Assembly: GCF_025264665.1 (NCBI RefSeq)
Contig: NZ_CP073697.1
Location: forward strand, 1,674,001 to 1,738,000
DNA: 64,000 nucleotides
Direction of reading: 5' to 3'
From: Edaphobacter flagellatus
GTDB lineage: Bacteria; Acidobacteriota; Terriglobia; Terriglobales; Acidobacteriaceae
Both the position numbers and the translations under genes were made by a program. Of the stretch, positions 25,908 through 33,526 are shown piece after piece; position 1 is the stretch's first letter, and every line of letters starts with the position of its first letter. Under the pieces are notes generated by a model, which did no database searches, had not been told where the DNA came from, and saw nothing but the letters and a program-made list of their open reading frames with translations.

Positions 25908-27542
25908 TTACGACCTCGCAACGATTACTCGTTGAACCACCACGAGTGTCTCGGTTTGGCTATTGGAACTGCTTCTAACCTCATTCGGAGAGGAAACTAC
26001 TTTATAGAGACTGCCATCCAGAAATTGATCAATCAAAACCGTAAACGGATGAAGGCGAGGTTTGCGTTCATGAACATAGAAGTATCCTTGCGAGTCTGTA
26101 TAAACAGAAAGCTGGTCTACCAGTAGTGCTGCTCCCATGATTGGCTGACCATCAATATCTACAACCCTGCCACGTATCACCATGTCGCCAATGGCGCTGC
26201 GCATCCCCACTGCTCCTCTTGTCGCCACCTCACGAGAGATCGTCCCCTTTCCCCCGGCAGTATAGAGAAGGCTTCCGTCAGGAGCGACAAATGTCCCACC
26301 ATTTAAACTCAAGCGTCCTAAGATATTGATCTGGGCATTCACGATAAGAGCTTCTTCAAAAGGTGCATTAATTCGCGCAGGCACGTAAAAAGTTTGGTAG
26401 TTCGCACTCAGTGTGGCCAGATTTGAAAGGAACGATGCGCCACACCCAAAAGCTTTTTGACCATTAGTTGTATTGAACATCTGAGAAATGCTCCAACGCG
26501 GCGTCAAATTTTCCTGAACATTACCAACAACAGAGGCGGTTTTAGGCGAATTTTCGGGATTACTAACAAGATAGGATGCCTGCGCATAGATACGCGATCT
26601 GATGGAGCGGCTAGCAGAATAGGCTGTTGCGATGTTCTCTCCCCCTCCATATTTGGATTGGAAGATTGAGGCGGTAAGCCCCGAACCCAACACCTGGATA
26701 CTCGCGGATCCTTGATTTACAGTGCTGCGAATCGTATTTGAAGATTGATAAATTGGCGTTAAATAATTCTGCCTGCCTGCTGTAAAGCTCGCCCAAGACG
26801 TGGGCCGATAAGTAAACAGAACATTGTCGCGATCTGGCTCTGCAGTTAATGGTACGGCTATATTGGCACGCCTAAACTGCGATGATGATTCGATGTACGC
26901 AGCTTTGAGATCGTACTTCTTTCGCTCAATTGAAAGGCTGGATGCGAAGTAAAGCTGTCCGGTCCCCAGGCCACCGGAAAGAGCAAACTGTACGCCATCG
27001 CCTGCATCGTATGCCATGCTATGGATAATCGTGGCGCGGAACGAGTTAGGGATAATAACGCGAGTCGCCGCTGTCCACTGAGGACTCACTTTGCCCGAAG
27101 CAAACAGAATGACAGCGGGTTTTTCCGCGCTGGTCCCCGTAAAGAAAGGGCTATTGAAGCTCGTTGACGTCTCCCCTATAAAACCATAAACATCTGCATT
27201 ACTTATCTTCTTCCGCAAACCCAACCCGACTACGGTCAAATAGTGCCCTCCCTGAAAGATATCGGTTGGGAGATCAAACGTTACATTGTCCGTTCCTGCT
27301 GTCAGAGAGGCGCTCTCGAACGCTTTCACAAATTGAGCGCCGCCATAGAATTTTCCATTGATCATGCCTCCACCTGTAGCTGCACTATACCCCTTGCCAC
27401 GCACTGTCACCTCTCCACCCTGCGACTGGAACAAAGTGGAAGTGCCGCCTCCTAGCTCAATCACTTGCGCGCTCAATGGAGCCACACAAGCAATTACGCT
27501 TAAAAGGATCACGGCCTTTTTTTTCACCTGAACAGGGGACAT
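25908..27542 (-). CDS. Usher-like outer-membrane barrel protein
   Basis: 544 residues from the ATG at 27542; a TTG at 27572 would add 10 residues and overlap the chaperone gene. A signal peptide (about 1-24, ending PLSAQ) is followed by many amphipathic beta strands with alternating aromatic/hydrophobic residues, consistent with an outer-membrane barrel, and a C-terminal carboxypeptidase-regulatory/usher-C-terminal-like domain (RGRVVDIDGQPIMGAALLV, YTDSQGYFYVHE). It sits between a PapD-like chaperone and a pilin-like gene, which is the reason for the usher call. Classical ushers have about 800 residues, so this is either a compact usher or another secretion barrel. Confidence 0.55.
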   Translation of the reverse strand: MSPVQVKKKAVILLSVIACVAPLSAQVIELGGGTSTLFQSQGGEVTVRGKGYSAATGGGMINGKFYGGAQFVKAFESASLTAGTDNVTFDLPTDIFQGGHYLTVVGLGLRKKISNADVYGFIGETSTSFNSPFFTGTSAEKPAVILFASGKVSPQWTAATRVIIPNSFRATIIHSMAYDAGDGVQFALSGGLGTGQLYFASSLSIERKKYDLKAAYIESSSQFRRANIAVPLTAEPDRDNVLFTYRPTSWASFTAGRQNYLTPIYQSSNTIRSTVNQGSASIQVLGSGLTASIFQSKYGGGENIATAYSASRSIRSRIYAQASYLVSNPENSPKTASVVGNVQENLTPRWSISQMFNTTNGQKAFGCGASFLSNLATLSANYQTFYVPARINAPFEEALIVNAQINILGRLSLNGGTFVAPDGSLLYTAGGKGTISREVATRGAVGMRSAIGDMVIRGRVVDIDGQPIMGAALLVDQLSVYTDSQGYFYVHERKPRLHPFTVLIDQFLDGSLYKVVSSPNEVRSSSNSQTETLVVVQRVIVARS

Positions 27543-27552
27543 GAAGCGCACT

Positions 27553-28242
27553 TCAATTTCTCGCTGTGGCAACCGAACGTTTTACGTTGAAATGCTCAAA
27601 GCGAAAATCGATCTCAGATGGTGGAGAATTCGACTTCCAATCCATTTGGATATGCCGATAGCCCCCGGGCAGCAGTGGGAACCCCGACAAATCACCCGAA
27701 GCATGATCGCCCAGTGCACGAACGGACTGAATTCTAGTGAGCTCCGCACTATCGTTTTCTATCGTGCAGGTAAGCTGACGTGTCTCACCGTCATAAGACA
27801 GATCCTTCACTTGAACATTCGCTTCCAGCATCGGTTGCTTTTGATAGAGGTACACGGTATGCGGCAGCATCAGCCGTACATCAAGTCCATCGCTATGTTT
27901 TGGAGAAGAGAACGTAGCATAAATTGTGAACCATGCTGGCAGCTTATCCGCGGTGGCCTTATAGAAGACATAATAGGTCTGTTGAGGTTGCAGCTTGACG
28001 CTCATGGACGAGAGGTCCACATGAATGGAGCTATCCAAATCGCGATAGATTCCCTTCCCCTCCGGGGTGATGTTGAAGCTCTTGGGCTCCAACACCACCA
28101 CCATAGGTGACGATGAGTTATTCGTTAGGGCAATTTTTCCGTCTGCTTTCCCTTTGTACTCAACGATCACAGGTTGAACGCTCTGCGCGAGCGCACTTCC
28201 AGCCATGAGCAGGAGCAGATAGAAGATGGGTTTTCGATACAT
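27553..28242 (-). CDS. PapD-like periplasmic chaperone
   Basis: 229 residues from the ATG at 28242 (AGGAG eight bases upstream); a TTG two codons earlier is possible. Signal peptide about 1-20 (LLLLMAGSALAQ). The mature chain looks like two Ig-like domains: VQPVIVEYKGKADGKIALTN, then SMSVKLQPQQTYYVFYKA, then LDVRLMLPHTVYLYQK (like the strand and linker joining the two lobes of fimbrial chaperones), and a second domain from about residue 140. Sequence identity to known PapD chaperones is low, so the call rests on strand pattern, size and neighbours. It lies 10 bases upstream of the usher-like gene. Confidence 0.6.
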   Translation of the reverse strand: MYRKPIFYLLLLMAGSALAQSVQPVIVEYKGKADGKIALTNNSSSPMVVVLEPKSFNITPEGKGIYRDLDSSIHVDLSSMSVKLQPQQTYYVFYKATADKLPAWFTIYATFSSPKHSDGLDVRLMLPHTVYLYQKQPMLEANVQVKDLSYDGETRQLTCTIENDSAELTRIQSVRALGDHASGDLSGFPLLPGGYRHIQMDWKSNSPPSEIDFRFEHFNVKRSVATARN

Positions 28243-28306
28243 AGACAAGTCTCCTGAATTCAGCGGATCGACTCATTCATCGACCTTTTAGCCAACAAAG
28301 CTCCAT

Positions 28307-28879
28307 TTACAGAGCTTGCGCTTGAATTGTGAGAGTACCTGTATACGTTGCAGAAGGTAGCTGTGGTAACGACGAAAGGTCTATCTCCAGATTTAGATTA
28401 TCCGTTCGCGTCGATGCCCTGTTTACAGAACTAAGCGACTGCGTAAATAAAGTAAGGCCGGCACCAGCGGTACCAAGTGCCGCAGTCTGAGTAAATGGTG
28501 TAAACGTTGTGGGAGTGCCCGTCGTCATCTGCCCAAGCACTGCCGAAGTTGGAATGTTTGAGGCCGGAGGACCTGCGAAGGTTAGAGCAGCGGTACTGGA
28601 GAAATATGCATCCAAAACAACATTTGCCCGGCTGGCACCGAGAACCCAGGTTGTTGTGATCGCGACTGGGGCGCTACCGGTCGCGACACCACCTGAAACA
28701 AGAGAAAAGTTTACTGCGCCTGGCGTTGCCGAAATTGTCAACGTTTCGCCTAGTGTCGCAGTCAATACAACGCTGGCTGTGTTGGAATTCAGTGCCTGGG
28801 AGAATGCTGCGGAGGCAGGTATAAACAAGGTCGCACATGCGCAAATGCAAAGCAGAATACTATTCTTACTTCTCAACAT
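28307..28879 (-). CDS. Pilin-like secreted beta protein 1
   Basis: 190 residues from MLRSKNS at 28879 (GGAG upstream); an in-frame ATG at 28915 adds 12 residues that spoil the signal peptide. Signal peptide about 1-29 (ending AAFSQA). The mature protein is Ser/Thr/Ala-rich and beta-type, lacks Cys, and starts with an alternating strand (NTASVVLTATLGETL) that could act as a donor strand. It is paralogous to 25360-25905. It is the first gene of the four-gene cluster and probably the major subunit, as first and strongest-expressed genes often are; that role is inference. Confidence 0.7.
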   Translation of the reverse strand: MLRSKNSILLCICACATLFIPASAAFSQALNSNTASVVLTATLGETLTISATPGAVNFSLVSGGVATGSAPVAITTTWVLGASRANVVLDAYFSSTAALTFAGPPASNIPTSAVLGQMTTGTPTTFTPFTQTAALGTAGAGLTLFTQSLSSVNRASTRTDNLNLEIDLSSLPQLPSATYTGTLTIQAQAL

Positions 28880-29111
28880 AGGGATACTCCGAATAACTGC
28901 TCTGTTCGGCGTCATAGGATATGCATCGATGGCTAAGGCCTGCTGGCATAGCCTGCGACGCGGAAATTAGGTTGTAGTTGATGCACAAAACACACCAACC
29001 CGAACTGGTTACCGGCTAGATACTAGGCCGCCAACTCAACGAACTGACATACAACTAACGTTGTAACTGGCTTGACATATTCGTCATCATGCGATTTTTC
29101 GGAACAAGCCT

Positions 29112-30179
29112 ATGATCCATACCATGCCATGCAAGTTATCCATGCAAATACTTGTAAAAACTACTACTTGGCAGTTGTACTTTTCTCTGCCAATACTTGT
29201 ATCGATTTCTATTCTGTCCTTAGGAATCTCAATTCATGCTCAAAATCCAAGCGAAATGGATGCTATCGACCGCATAAATCCTCCTATATTTGGCTTTTAC
29301 GTGAAGGCAATGCATTGCGGCGGAATCACTGTTCGCGGGAGTGCTCATCTACGCGACGATTCCATCCTTACTATTTGCAATCGGGCAAAACAACTTCTAT
29401 CGAAATCGGATTCTCTTCAACAGAACATGGCGCAGCGAGGAGTTGAGCTACATGTTGTAGCTATAGGCGAAGCAATGTCTCTGCTTCCAGAGCTTAGCGG
29501 GAAAGACGAAAGTAATTCTTCGAACCGCTCTTTATTTCAGCCTGGCTTATATCGTGTGTGCTTTGAAACTGAGGATGAACGTACGATGCTGAATCAATGT
29601 ACGAGCCAAATAGCATTAAGCATGATGTTGTATGGATTTGATTCGGCAATGAGAAGGAACATTCAAGCTCAATTTCAGAGTACACGAACGCAGCATTTAT
29701 GGAACGGGCTTGAGGCTGGTGTCGATGCTCAGGAATACTGGTCACAACTTTCAGCATGGTATTTCGGCGGAAGAGGCAATTGCCCAGACACATCTCAGAT
29801 ATGTCCTGAGAGTGGAGTCGAAGCCTTAAAAAGCTACGACCGTGGCGGCTATCTGCTGCTCCACCAGCTTTATGAAGGTATTGAAAGGCCTAAAGCCGTC
29901 ACCGTTATGCGGGCAAGAAGCGTCTCCAAACTAGCGATCTCTTCTATGAATCCCGTTCCTGCGGAACTGCAGGTTGTGAATAACAGCGGACATTTACTCT
30001 ACCTCTCGAAGATGGACCCTTATGGGCATATCATTCAGGCGGGTGAGCTTGGTCCATTCAATCGAACGGTTTTAAGCACATCTCTTTTTCAAGTATGGAT
30101 AGTAAGCAACCAGAAGAAAATTGAATTAGATCGCTTCATCGTAGAAGACTCTCTAAGCGAATATATTTCAGAAAACTAA
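29112..30179 (+). CDS. Secreted protein of unknown function
   Basis: 355 residues. An internal ATG at 29142 (MQILVKTTTW) gives the best signal peptide (hydrophobic run then SIHAQ), so the true start may be there. The mature protein has several Cys (CGG, CNRA, CFET, CTSQ, CPDTSQIC), a segment GVELHVVAIGEAMSLL, and a central LWNGLEAGVDAQEYWSQLSAWYFGG. I do not recognise a characterised family and see no complete catalytic motif. The base composition is clearly AT-richer than the housekeeping genes. It is divergent from the fimbrial-like cluster, which suggests but does not prove a link. Confidence 0.65.
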   Translation: MIHTMPCKLSMQILVKTTTWQLYFSLPILVSISILSLGISIHAQNPSEMDAIDRINPPIFGFYVKAMHCGGITVRGSAHLRDDSILTICNRAKQLLSKSDSLQQNMAQRGVELHVVAIGEAMSLLPELSGKDESNSSNRSLFQPGLYRVCFETEDERTMLNQCTSQIALSMMLYGFDSAMRRNIQAQFQSTRTQHLWNGLEAGVDAQEYWSQLSAWYFGGRGNCPDTSQICPESGVEALKSYDRGGYLLLHQLYEGIERPKAVTVMRARSVSKLAISSMNPVPAELQVVNNSGHLLYLSKMDPYGHIIQAGELGPFNRTVLSTSLFQVWIVSNQKKIELDRFIVEDSLSEYISEN

Positions 30180-30219
30180 CTATCCTGGATTGCCGCATTT
30201 TCAAGACAAGTGCACAGCT

Positions 30220-30858
30220 CTATAGGGCTATCACCACGTCAACAAACCTTGGCCCGTGAACTCCTTTAATGCGGGTCATCTCAATATCCGCGGTAGCGGA
30301 AGGACCGCTGAAGAACGTCGTCGGTAGATTCTTTGTTGCCTCCAGAATATGCATTCCTTCAACAACGGTCTCCACGACCTTGCTCGCAGGCAGAATGCAG
30401 AGATGATAATCGGGCACGAGAGTGATGGCTCGTCTTCCCTGGCCCGGCAAAGTTTGCAAAACGATGGTTCCGGTCTCAGCGATGCCAAGTGTTGCTGTCG
30501 TCATCACTGAGGTGAATTGATCAAGCTCAGTCGGAGTAAATCCACGATCGACAATGAACTCTGCTCCAACCTGCCATTCTGCGGGCAGCCCTTCAGGGAC
30601 CAGCACACGCTGAATATTTCGATCACGGAGGACAGCAGCTACAGTAGAAGCGACCTGCTGGCTATCGACACAATAGACATTTGCATCGTAATCGCGAAGA
30701 CGATCTTCAAAGAGATGGAGTATCTTTTCGCGCGAGAAGCTCGCTACGGATTGATAGTCCCGCTGGATGCTGCTGTATGACTGGTTTACTGCCTCCGCCG
30801 GTGAGGTTCCCTTGGCGACTCGTATGCGGTTGAGGATCACTTCACGCGCGGTGCTCAT
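30220..30858 (-). CDS. lutC: LutC-like lactate utilization protein (LUD domain)
   Basis: 212 residues of the LUD/YkgG family, the smallest subunit of the LutABC complex that oxidises L-lactate to pyruvate. Features: MSTAREVILNRIRVAK at the start, a Rossmann-like core with RVLVPEGLP, and the family segment TTATLGIAETGTIVLQ followed by LVPDYHLCIL. The start overlaps the lutB stop by 4 bases (ATGA), which indicates translational coupling. Confidence 0.9.
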   Translation of the reverse strand: MSTAREVILNRIRVAKGTSPAEAVNQSYSSIQRDYQSVASFSREKILHLFEDRLRDYDANVYCVDSQQVASTVAAVLRDRNIQRVLVPEGLPAEWQVGAEFIVDRGFTPTELDQFTSVMTTATLGIAETGTIVLQTLPGQGRRAITLVPDYHLCILPASKVVETVVEGMHILEATKNLPTTFFSGPSATADIEMTRIKGVHGPRFVDVVIAL

Positions 30859-32324
30859 GCTTTACCTCGCTTTTCCCACCAGTCGCGGAAGGTCTCTTTT
30901 GGCATGGCCTGCAGGTCGCGCGTGTCGGTCCATCCGCCGAGAAGTCCGGGAAGCCAGCCAATCCAGCCGGACTTTGTGGCTTCTTCCTGATCGAGAATGG
31001 GGAACGTCGACTTCTCTCTTTTAACGAGAGGCGACTCTGCTATGCGGCCCAGTCTCTGCGCGGCGCGAAAGCGGCGTTCTGAACGAAAGACGAATGCTAC
31101 CGCCTTCATCGCGAGGCTCTCGGGCGCGTACCATCCGTTCTGCTCAACAACCTTGTTGCGGAGGTGGATGAGGACTTCGGGGATGTTGATCTTGACCGGG
31201 CAAACCTCGTAGCAGGCTCCGCACAACGACGAGGCATAAGGCAGTGTCTGCGAGTGATCCATGTGCATCAGCTGCGGCGTAAGGATGGCTCCGATCGGTC
31301 CGGCATAGACGCTCCCGTACGCGTGACCGCCGGTCTGACGGTAAACGGGACAGGCGTTTTGGCAGGCTCCGCAACGGATGCACTGCAAGGTCTGCCTTCC
31401 TTCAGCGTCGGCGAGAACATCGGTGCGGCCGTTATCGAGGAGGACAACGTGCATTGTCTGCGGGCCGTCGCCGGGATGAATACCGCTCCAGAAGGAACTG
31501 TAGGGGTTCATGCGCTCGCCCGTTGCGGAGCGTGGGAGAAGCTGAACCAGCGCCTCAAGATCGCTCCAACGCGGAATGACCTTCTCAATCCCAACGACTG
31601 AAATCAGCGTCTCGGGTAAGGTAAGGCACATGCGGCCATTGCCTTCGCTTTCGACGATGCAGATTCCGCCAGTCTCGGCGATGAGGAAGTTGGCTCCGCT
31701 TACTGCTGTCTTTACGCGGAGGAACTTCTCGCGGAGAAACCTGCGTGCTGCGTCGGCGAGGTCGGCTGGCTTGTCGCCAAGATCGGGAAGATCCATCGCT
31801 TTGCGAAAGATCTCACGAATCTGAGCGCGATTCTTGTGCAGCGCGGGAACAACGATATGTGAGGGTTGATCTTCGCCAAGCTGGATAATCAGTTCGGCCA
31901 GATCGGTCTCGTAGGCGCGAATGCCCGACTCTTCGAGAGCGTTATTGAGATGAATCTCCTCGGTCGTCATCGATTTGATCTTGATGACTTCGTTTGCGCC
32001 AAGCTGCTTTACCAGACCGACAACGATGCTCTGTGCCTCGCGCGCGTCACGCGCCCAATGAACGACTCCTCCTGCGCGCGTGAAGTTGCGCTCAAACTCT
32101 TCGAGATAGACATCGAGATGCTGAAGCGAATGGGCACGAATCTGGCGCGCGCTTTCGCGAAGCTGCTGCCAATCCTGCTTTTCTTCGACGAGCTTGCGAC
32201 GCTTGGCCTGAATAACGTCGGTAGCGTGGCGAACATTTTTGCGTAGCTGCGCGTCACCCAGAAGCGTCTTCGCTGCCTGCTGAAAAGTTGGCGCAGTGCG
32301 AGGGTCGAGAGGGACGCGGCTCAT
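30855..32324 (-). CDS. lutB: LutB-like iron-sulfur lactate utilization protein
   Basis: 489 residues. An N-terminal LUD domain (about 60-300) is followed by a ferredoxin-like region with CIRCGACQNACP (Cys315, 318, 321 and 325) and CGACYEVCP (Cys368, 371 and 375), ligands for two 4Fe-4S clusters, and a C-terminal domain ending in FRDWWEKRG. It is the electron-transfer subunit of the LutABC L-lactate oxidation system. It overlaps lutA by 4 bases and lutC by 4 bases, so the three are one translationally coupled operon. Confidence 0.93.
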   Translation of the reverse strand: MSRVPLDPRTAPTFQQAAKTLLGDAQLRKNVRHATDVIQAKRRKLVEEKQDWQQLRESARQIRAHSLQHLDVYLEEFERNFTRAGGVVHWARDAREAQSIVVGLVKQLGANEVIKIKSMTTEEIHLNNALEESGIRAYETDLAELIIQLGEDQPSHIVVPALHKNRAQIREIFRKAMDLPDLGDKPADLADAARRFLREKFLRVKTAVSGANFLIAETGGICIVESEGNGRMCLTLPETLISVVGIEKVIPRWSDLEALVQLLPRSATGERMNPYSSFWSGIHPGDGPQTMHVVLLDNGRTDVLADAEGRQTLQCIRCGACQNACPVYRQTGGHAYGSVYAGPIGAILTPQLMHMDHSQTLPYASSLCGACYEVCPVKINIPEVLIHLRNKVVEQNGWYAPESLAMKAVAFVFRSERRFRAAQRLGRIAESPLVKREKSTFPILDQEEATKSGWIGWLPGLLGGWTDTRDLQAMPKETFRDWWEKRGKA

Positions 32325-33121
32325 AGCTTGACCTCAGCTTGAACAGCGTCGAGCTCATCCTCTTCGGTGTGCGCGAGGATTTCGGCGATGTGGCGTGTAT
32401 TGACGCCGGTTCGCTGGCGGTGAAGCGCTCCCTGAATGTGCATGAGGCACGAGTTGTCGCATGCGGTGCATTCTTCGGCGCCTGTATTCAGGACGGCGCG
32501 CGATTTTTCAGCGAGCATGGCACTGGAGACATCTGCATTTTTTACAGCGAAGGTTCCGCCGAAGCCGCAGCATTGTTCGAGATTGGAAATCTCGACGAGA
32601 TCAAGTCCGCGCACTGCTTTGAGCAGACTTGTGGGGCCATCGCCGAGGCCTAGCGAGCGAAGACCGTGGCAGCTTGCGTGATACGTGACGCGATGCGGAT
32701 AGTAGGCGCCGACATCGGTGAGGCCGAGTTTTTTACTGAGGAACTCGGAGAACTCCCAGACGCGCGGCAATAATTCAGCGACACGGTGCGGCAGAGAGGC
32801 ATCGCCTCCTTCGGAGGCGATGCGCTCGGCCATGAGGGGATAGTGCTCTCGCATCATGGCGACGCAGGACGATGACGGAACGACGACGGCTTCGGCATGC
32901 TCGAACTGCGAGAGGAAGCGCGGCAGGAGCGGCAGAGCTTCCACCTGATAACCGGTGTTCCAGTGCATCTGACCGCAGCAGGTTTGGCCAGCCGGAAACT
33001 CGACCGTGTGTCCAAGCCGTTCGAGCACTTTGACTACGGCTTTTCCGGTAGAGGGGAAGAGCGTGTCGTTGTAACAGGTGATAAAAAGCGCAACCCTCAA
33101 GCCGCAACTCCCAGATTCCAA
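32321..33121 (-). CDS. lutA: LutA-like Fe-S oxidoreductase (CCG domains)
   Basis: 266 residues with two cysteine-rich CCG domains: QTCCGQ (Cys48-49) and EQCCGFGG (Cys184-185), plus Cys in ITCYND, SSSCVA and ASCHG, the heterodisulfide-reductase/GlpC-like arrangement. It is the first gene of lutABC. The ATG at 33121 gives nine residues before LRVALFITCYND. No lactate permease or GntR regulator is adjacent, unlike Bacillus. Confidence 0.92.
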   Translation of the reverse strand: MESGSCGLRVALFITCYNDTLFPSTGKAVVKVLERLGHTVEFPAGQTCCGQMHWNTGYQVEALPLLPRFLSQFEHAEAVVVPSSSCVAMMREHYPLMAERIASEGGDASLPHRVAELLPRVWEFSEFLSKKLGLTDVGAYYPHRVTYHASCHGLRSLGLGDGPTSLLKAVRGLDLVEISNLEQCCGFGGTFAVKNADVSSAMLAEKSRAVLNTGAEECTACDNSCLMHIQGALHRQRTGVNTRHIAEILAHTEEDELDAVQAEVKL

Positions 33122-33205
33122 TAGAGATTATATTTCCGAGGATTCGCTCGATACGGAAGCGACGTTCCAGCCGCATTGCGAAACAATCTCTTCGTCTCTC
33201 TATAT

Positions 33206-33223
33206 TGTCTTTTGTATCAGACA
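33206..33223. promoter_or_regulatory. Possible operator upstream of lutA
   Basis: Inverted repeat TGTCT-N8-AGACA about 85-100 bases upstream of the lutA start. Placement suits a regulator of lactate use, but the arms are only 5 bases long. Confidence 0.3.
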
Positions 33224-33322
33224 GCCGACCGAAGAGCTTTGCCCCACTCCATAGCGACTCCACCCCCCTGGTGGTATCTGGCTAAGGCATTTATTTGCAG
33301 CATGTTGCAAGATTTCAACAAG

Positions 33323-33367
33323 GCAAAATATAGAAACGAAACGAGTTAGAACTAAAAATATTGATTC
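33323..33367. repeat. Intergenic repeat GCAAAATAT...AAATATTGATTC, copy 1
   Basis: Aligns over its whole 45 bases with 59408-59451: GCAAAATAT, then CGAAACG, GTTA and AAAATATTGATTC in the same order and spacing, with a variable few bases between. Confidence 0.7.
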
Positions 33368-33376
33368 TAAAGGAGA

Positions 33377-33401
33377 AACCCCTGAGCCATGCCAAGGGGT
33401 T
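33377..33401. terminator. Terminator downstream of amidase gene
   Basis: Arms AACCCCT / AGGGGTT with an 11-base loop; TTTCTCCTTT follows on the minus strand and CTTTGTTTG on the plus strand. It lies about 125 bases after the amidase stop. Confidence 0.6.
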
Positions 33402-33526
33402 CTTTGTTTGACCTCTATAACCAGTATAGCGAATGGGACGGGGTGAATGCGCAAATACATCTATCTGATTACAAACGGGATAGGGCAAAACAGGGCTTGA
33501 CAGAATTTCTGTGGAAATCGTGCCCG

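Larger units (their letters stand above)
33122..33526. other. Gene-free stretch upstream of lutA
   Basis: 405 bases without a convincing gene. It holds a possible operator (33206-33223), a copy of a 45-base intergenic repeat (33323-33367) and a terminator (33377-33401). The lutABC promoter must lie here on the minus strand. Confidence 0.6.

Noticed and set aside
20026..30179. Prophage or integrative element call for the AT-richer block
   Set aside because: No integrase, transposase, phage gene or flanking repeat of the tRNA end; kept only as a composition observation.
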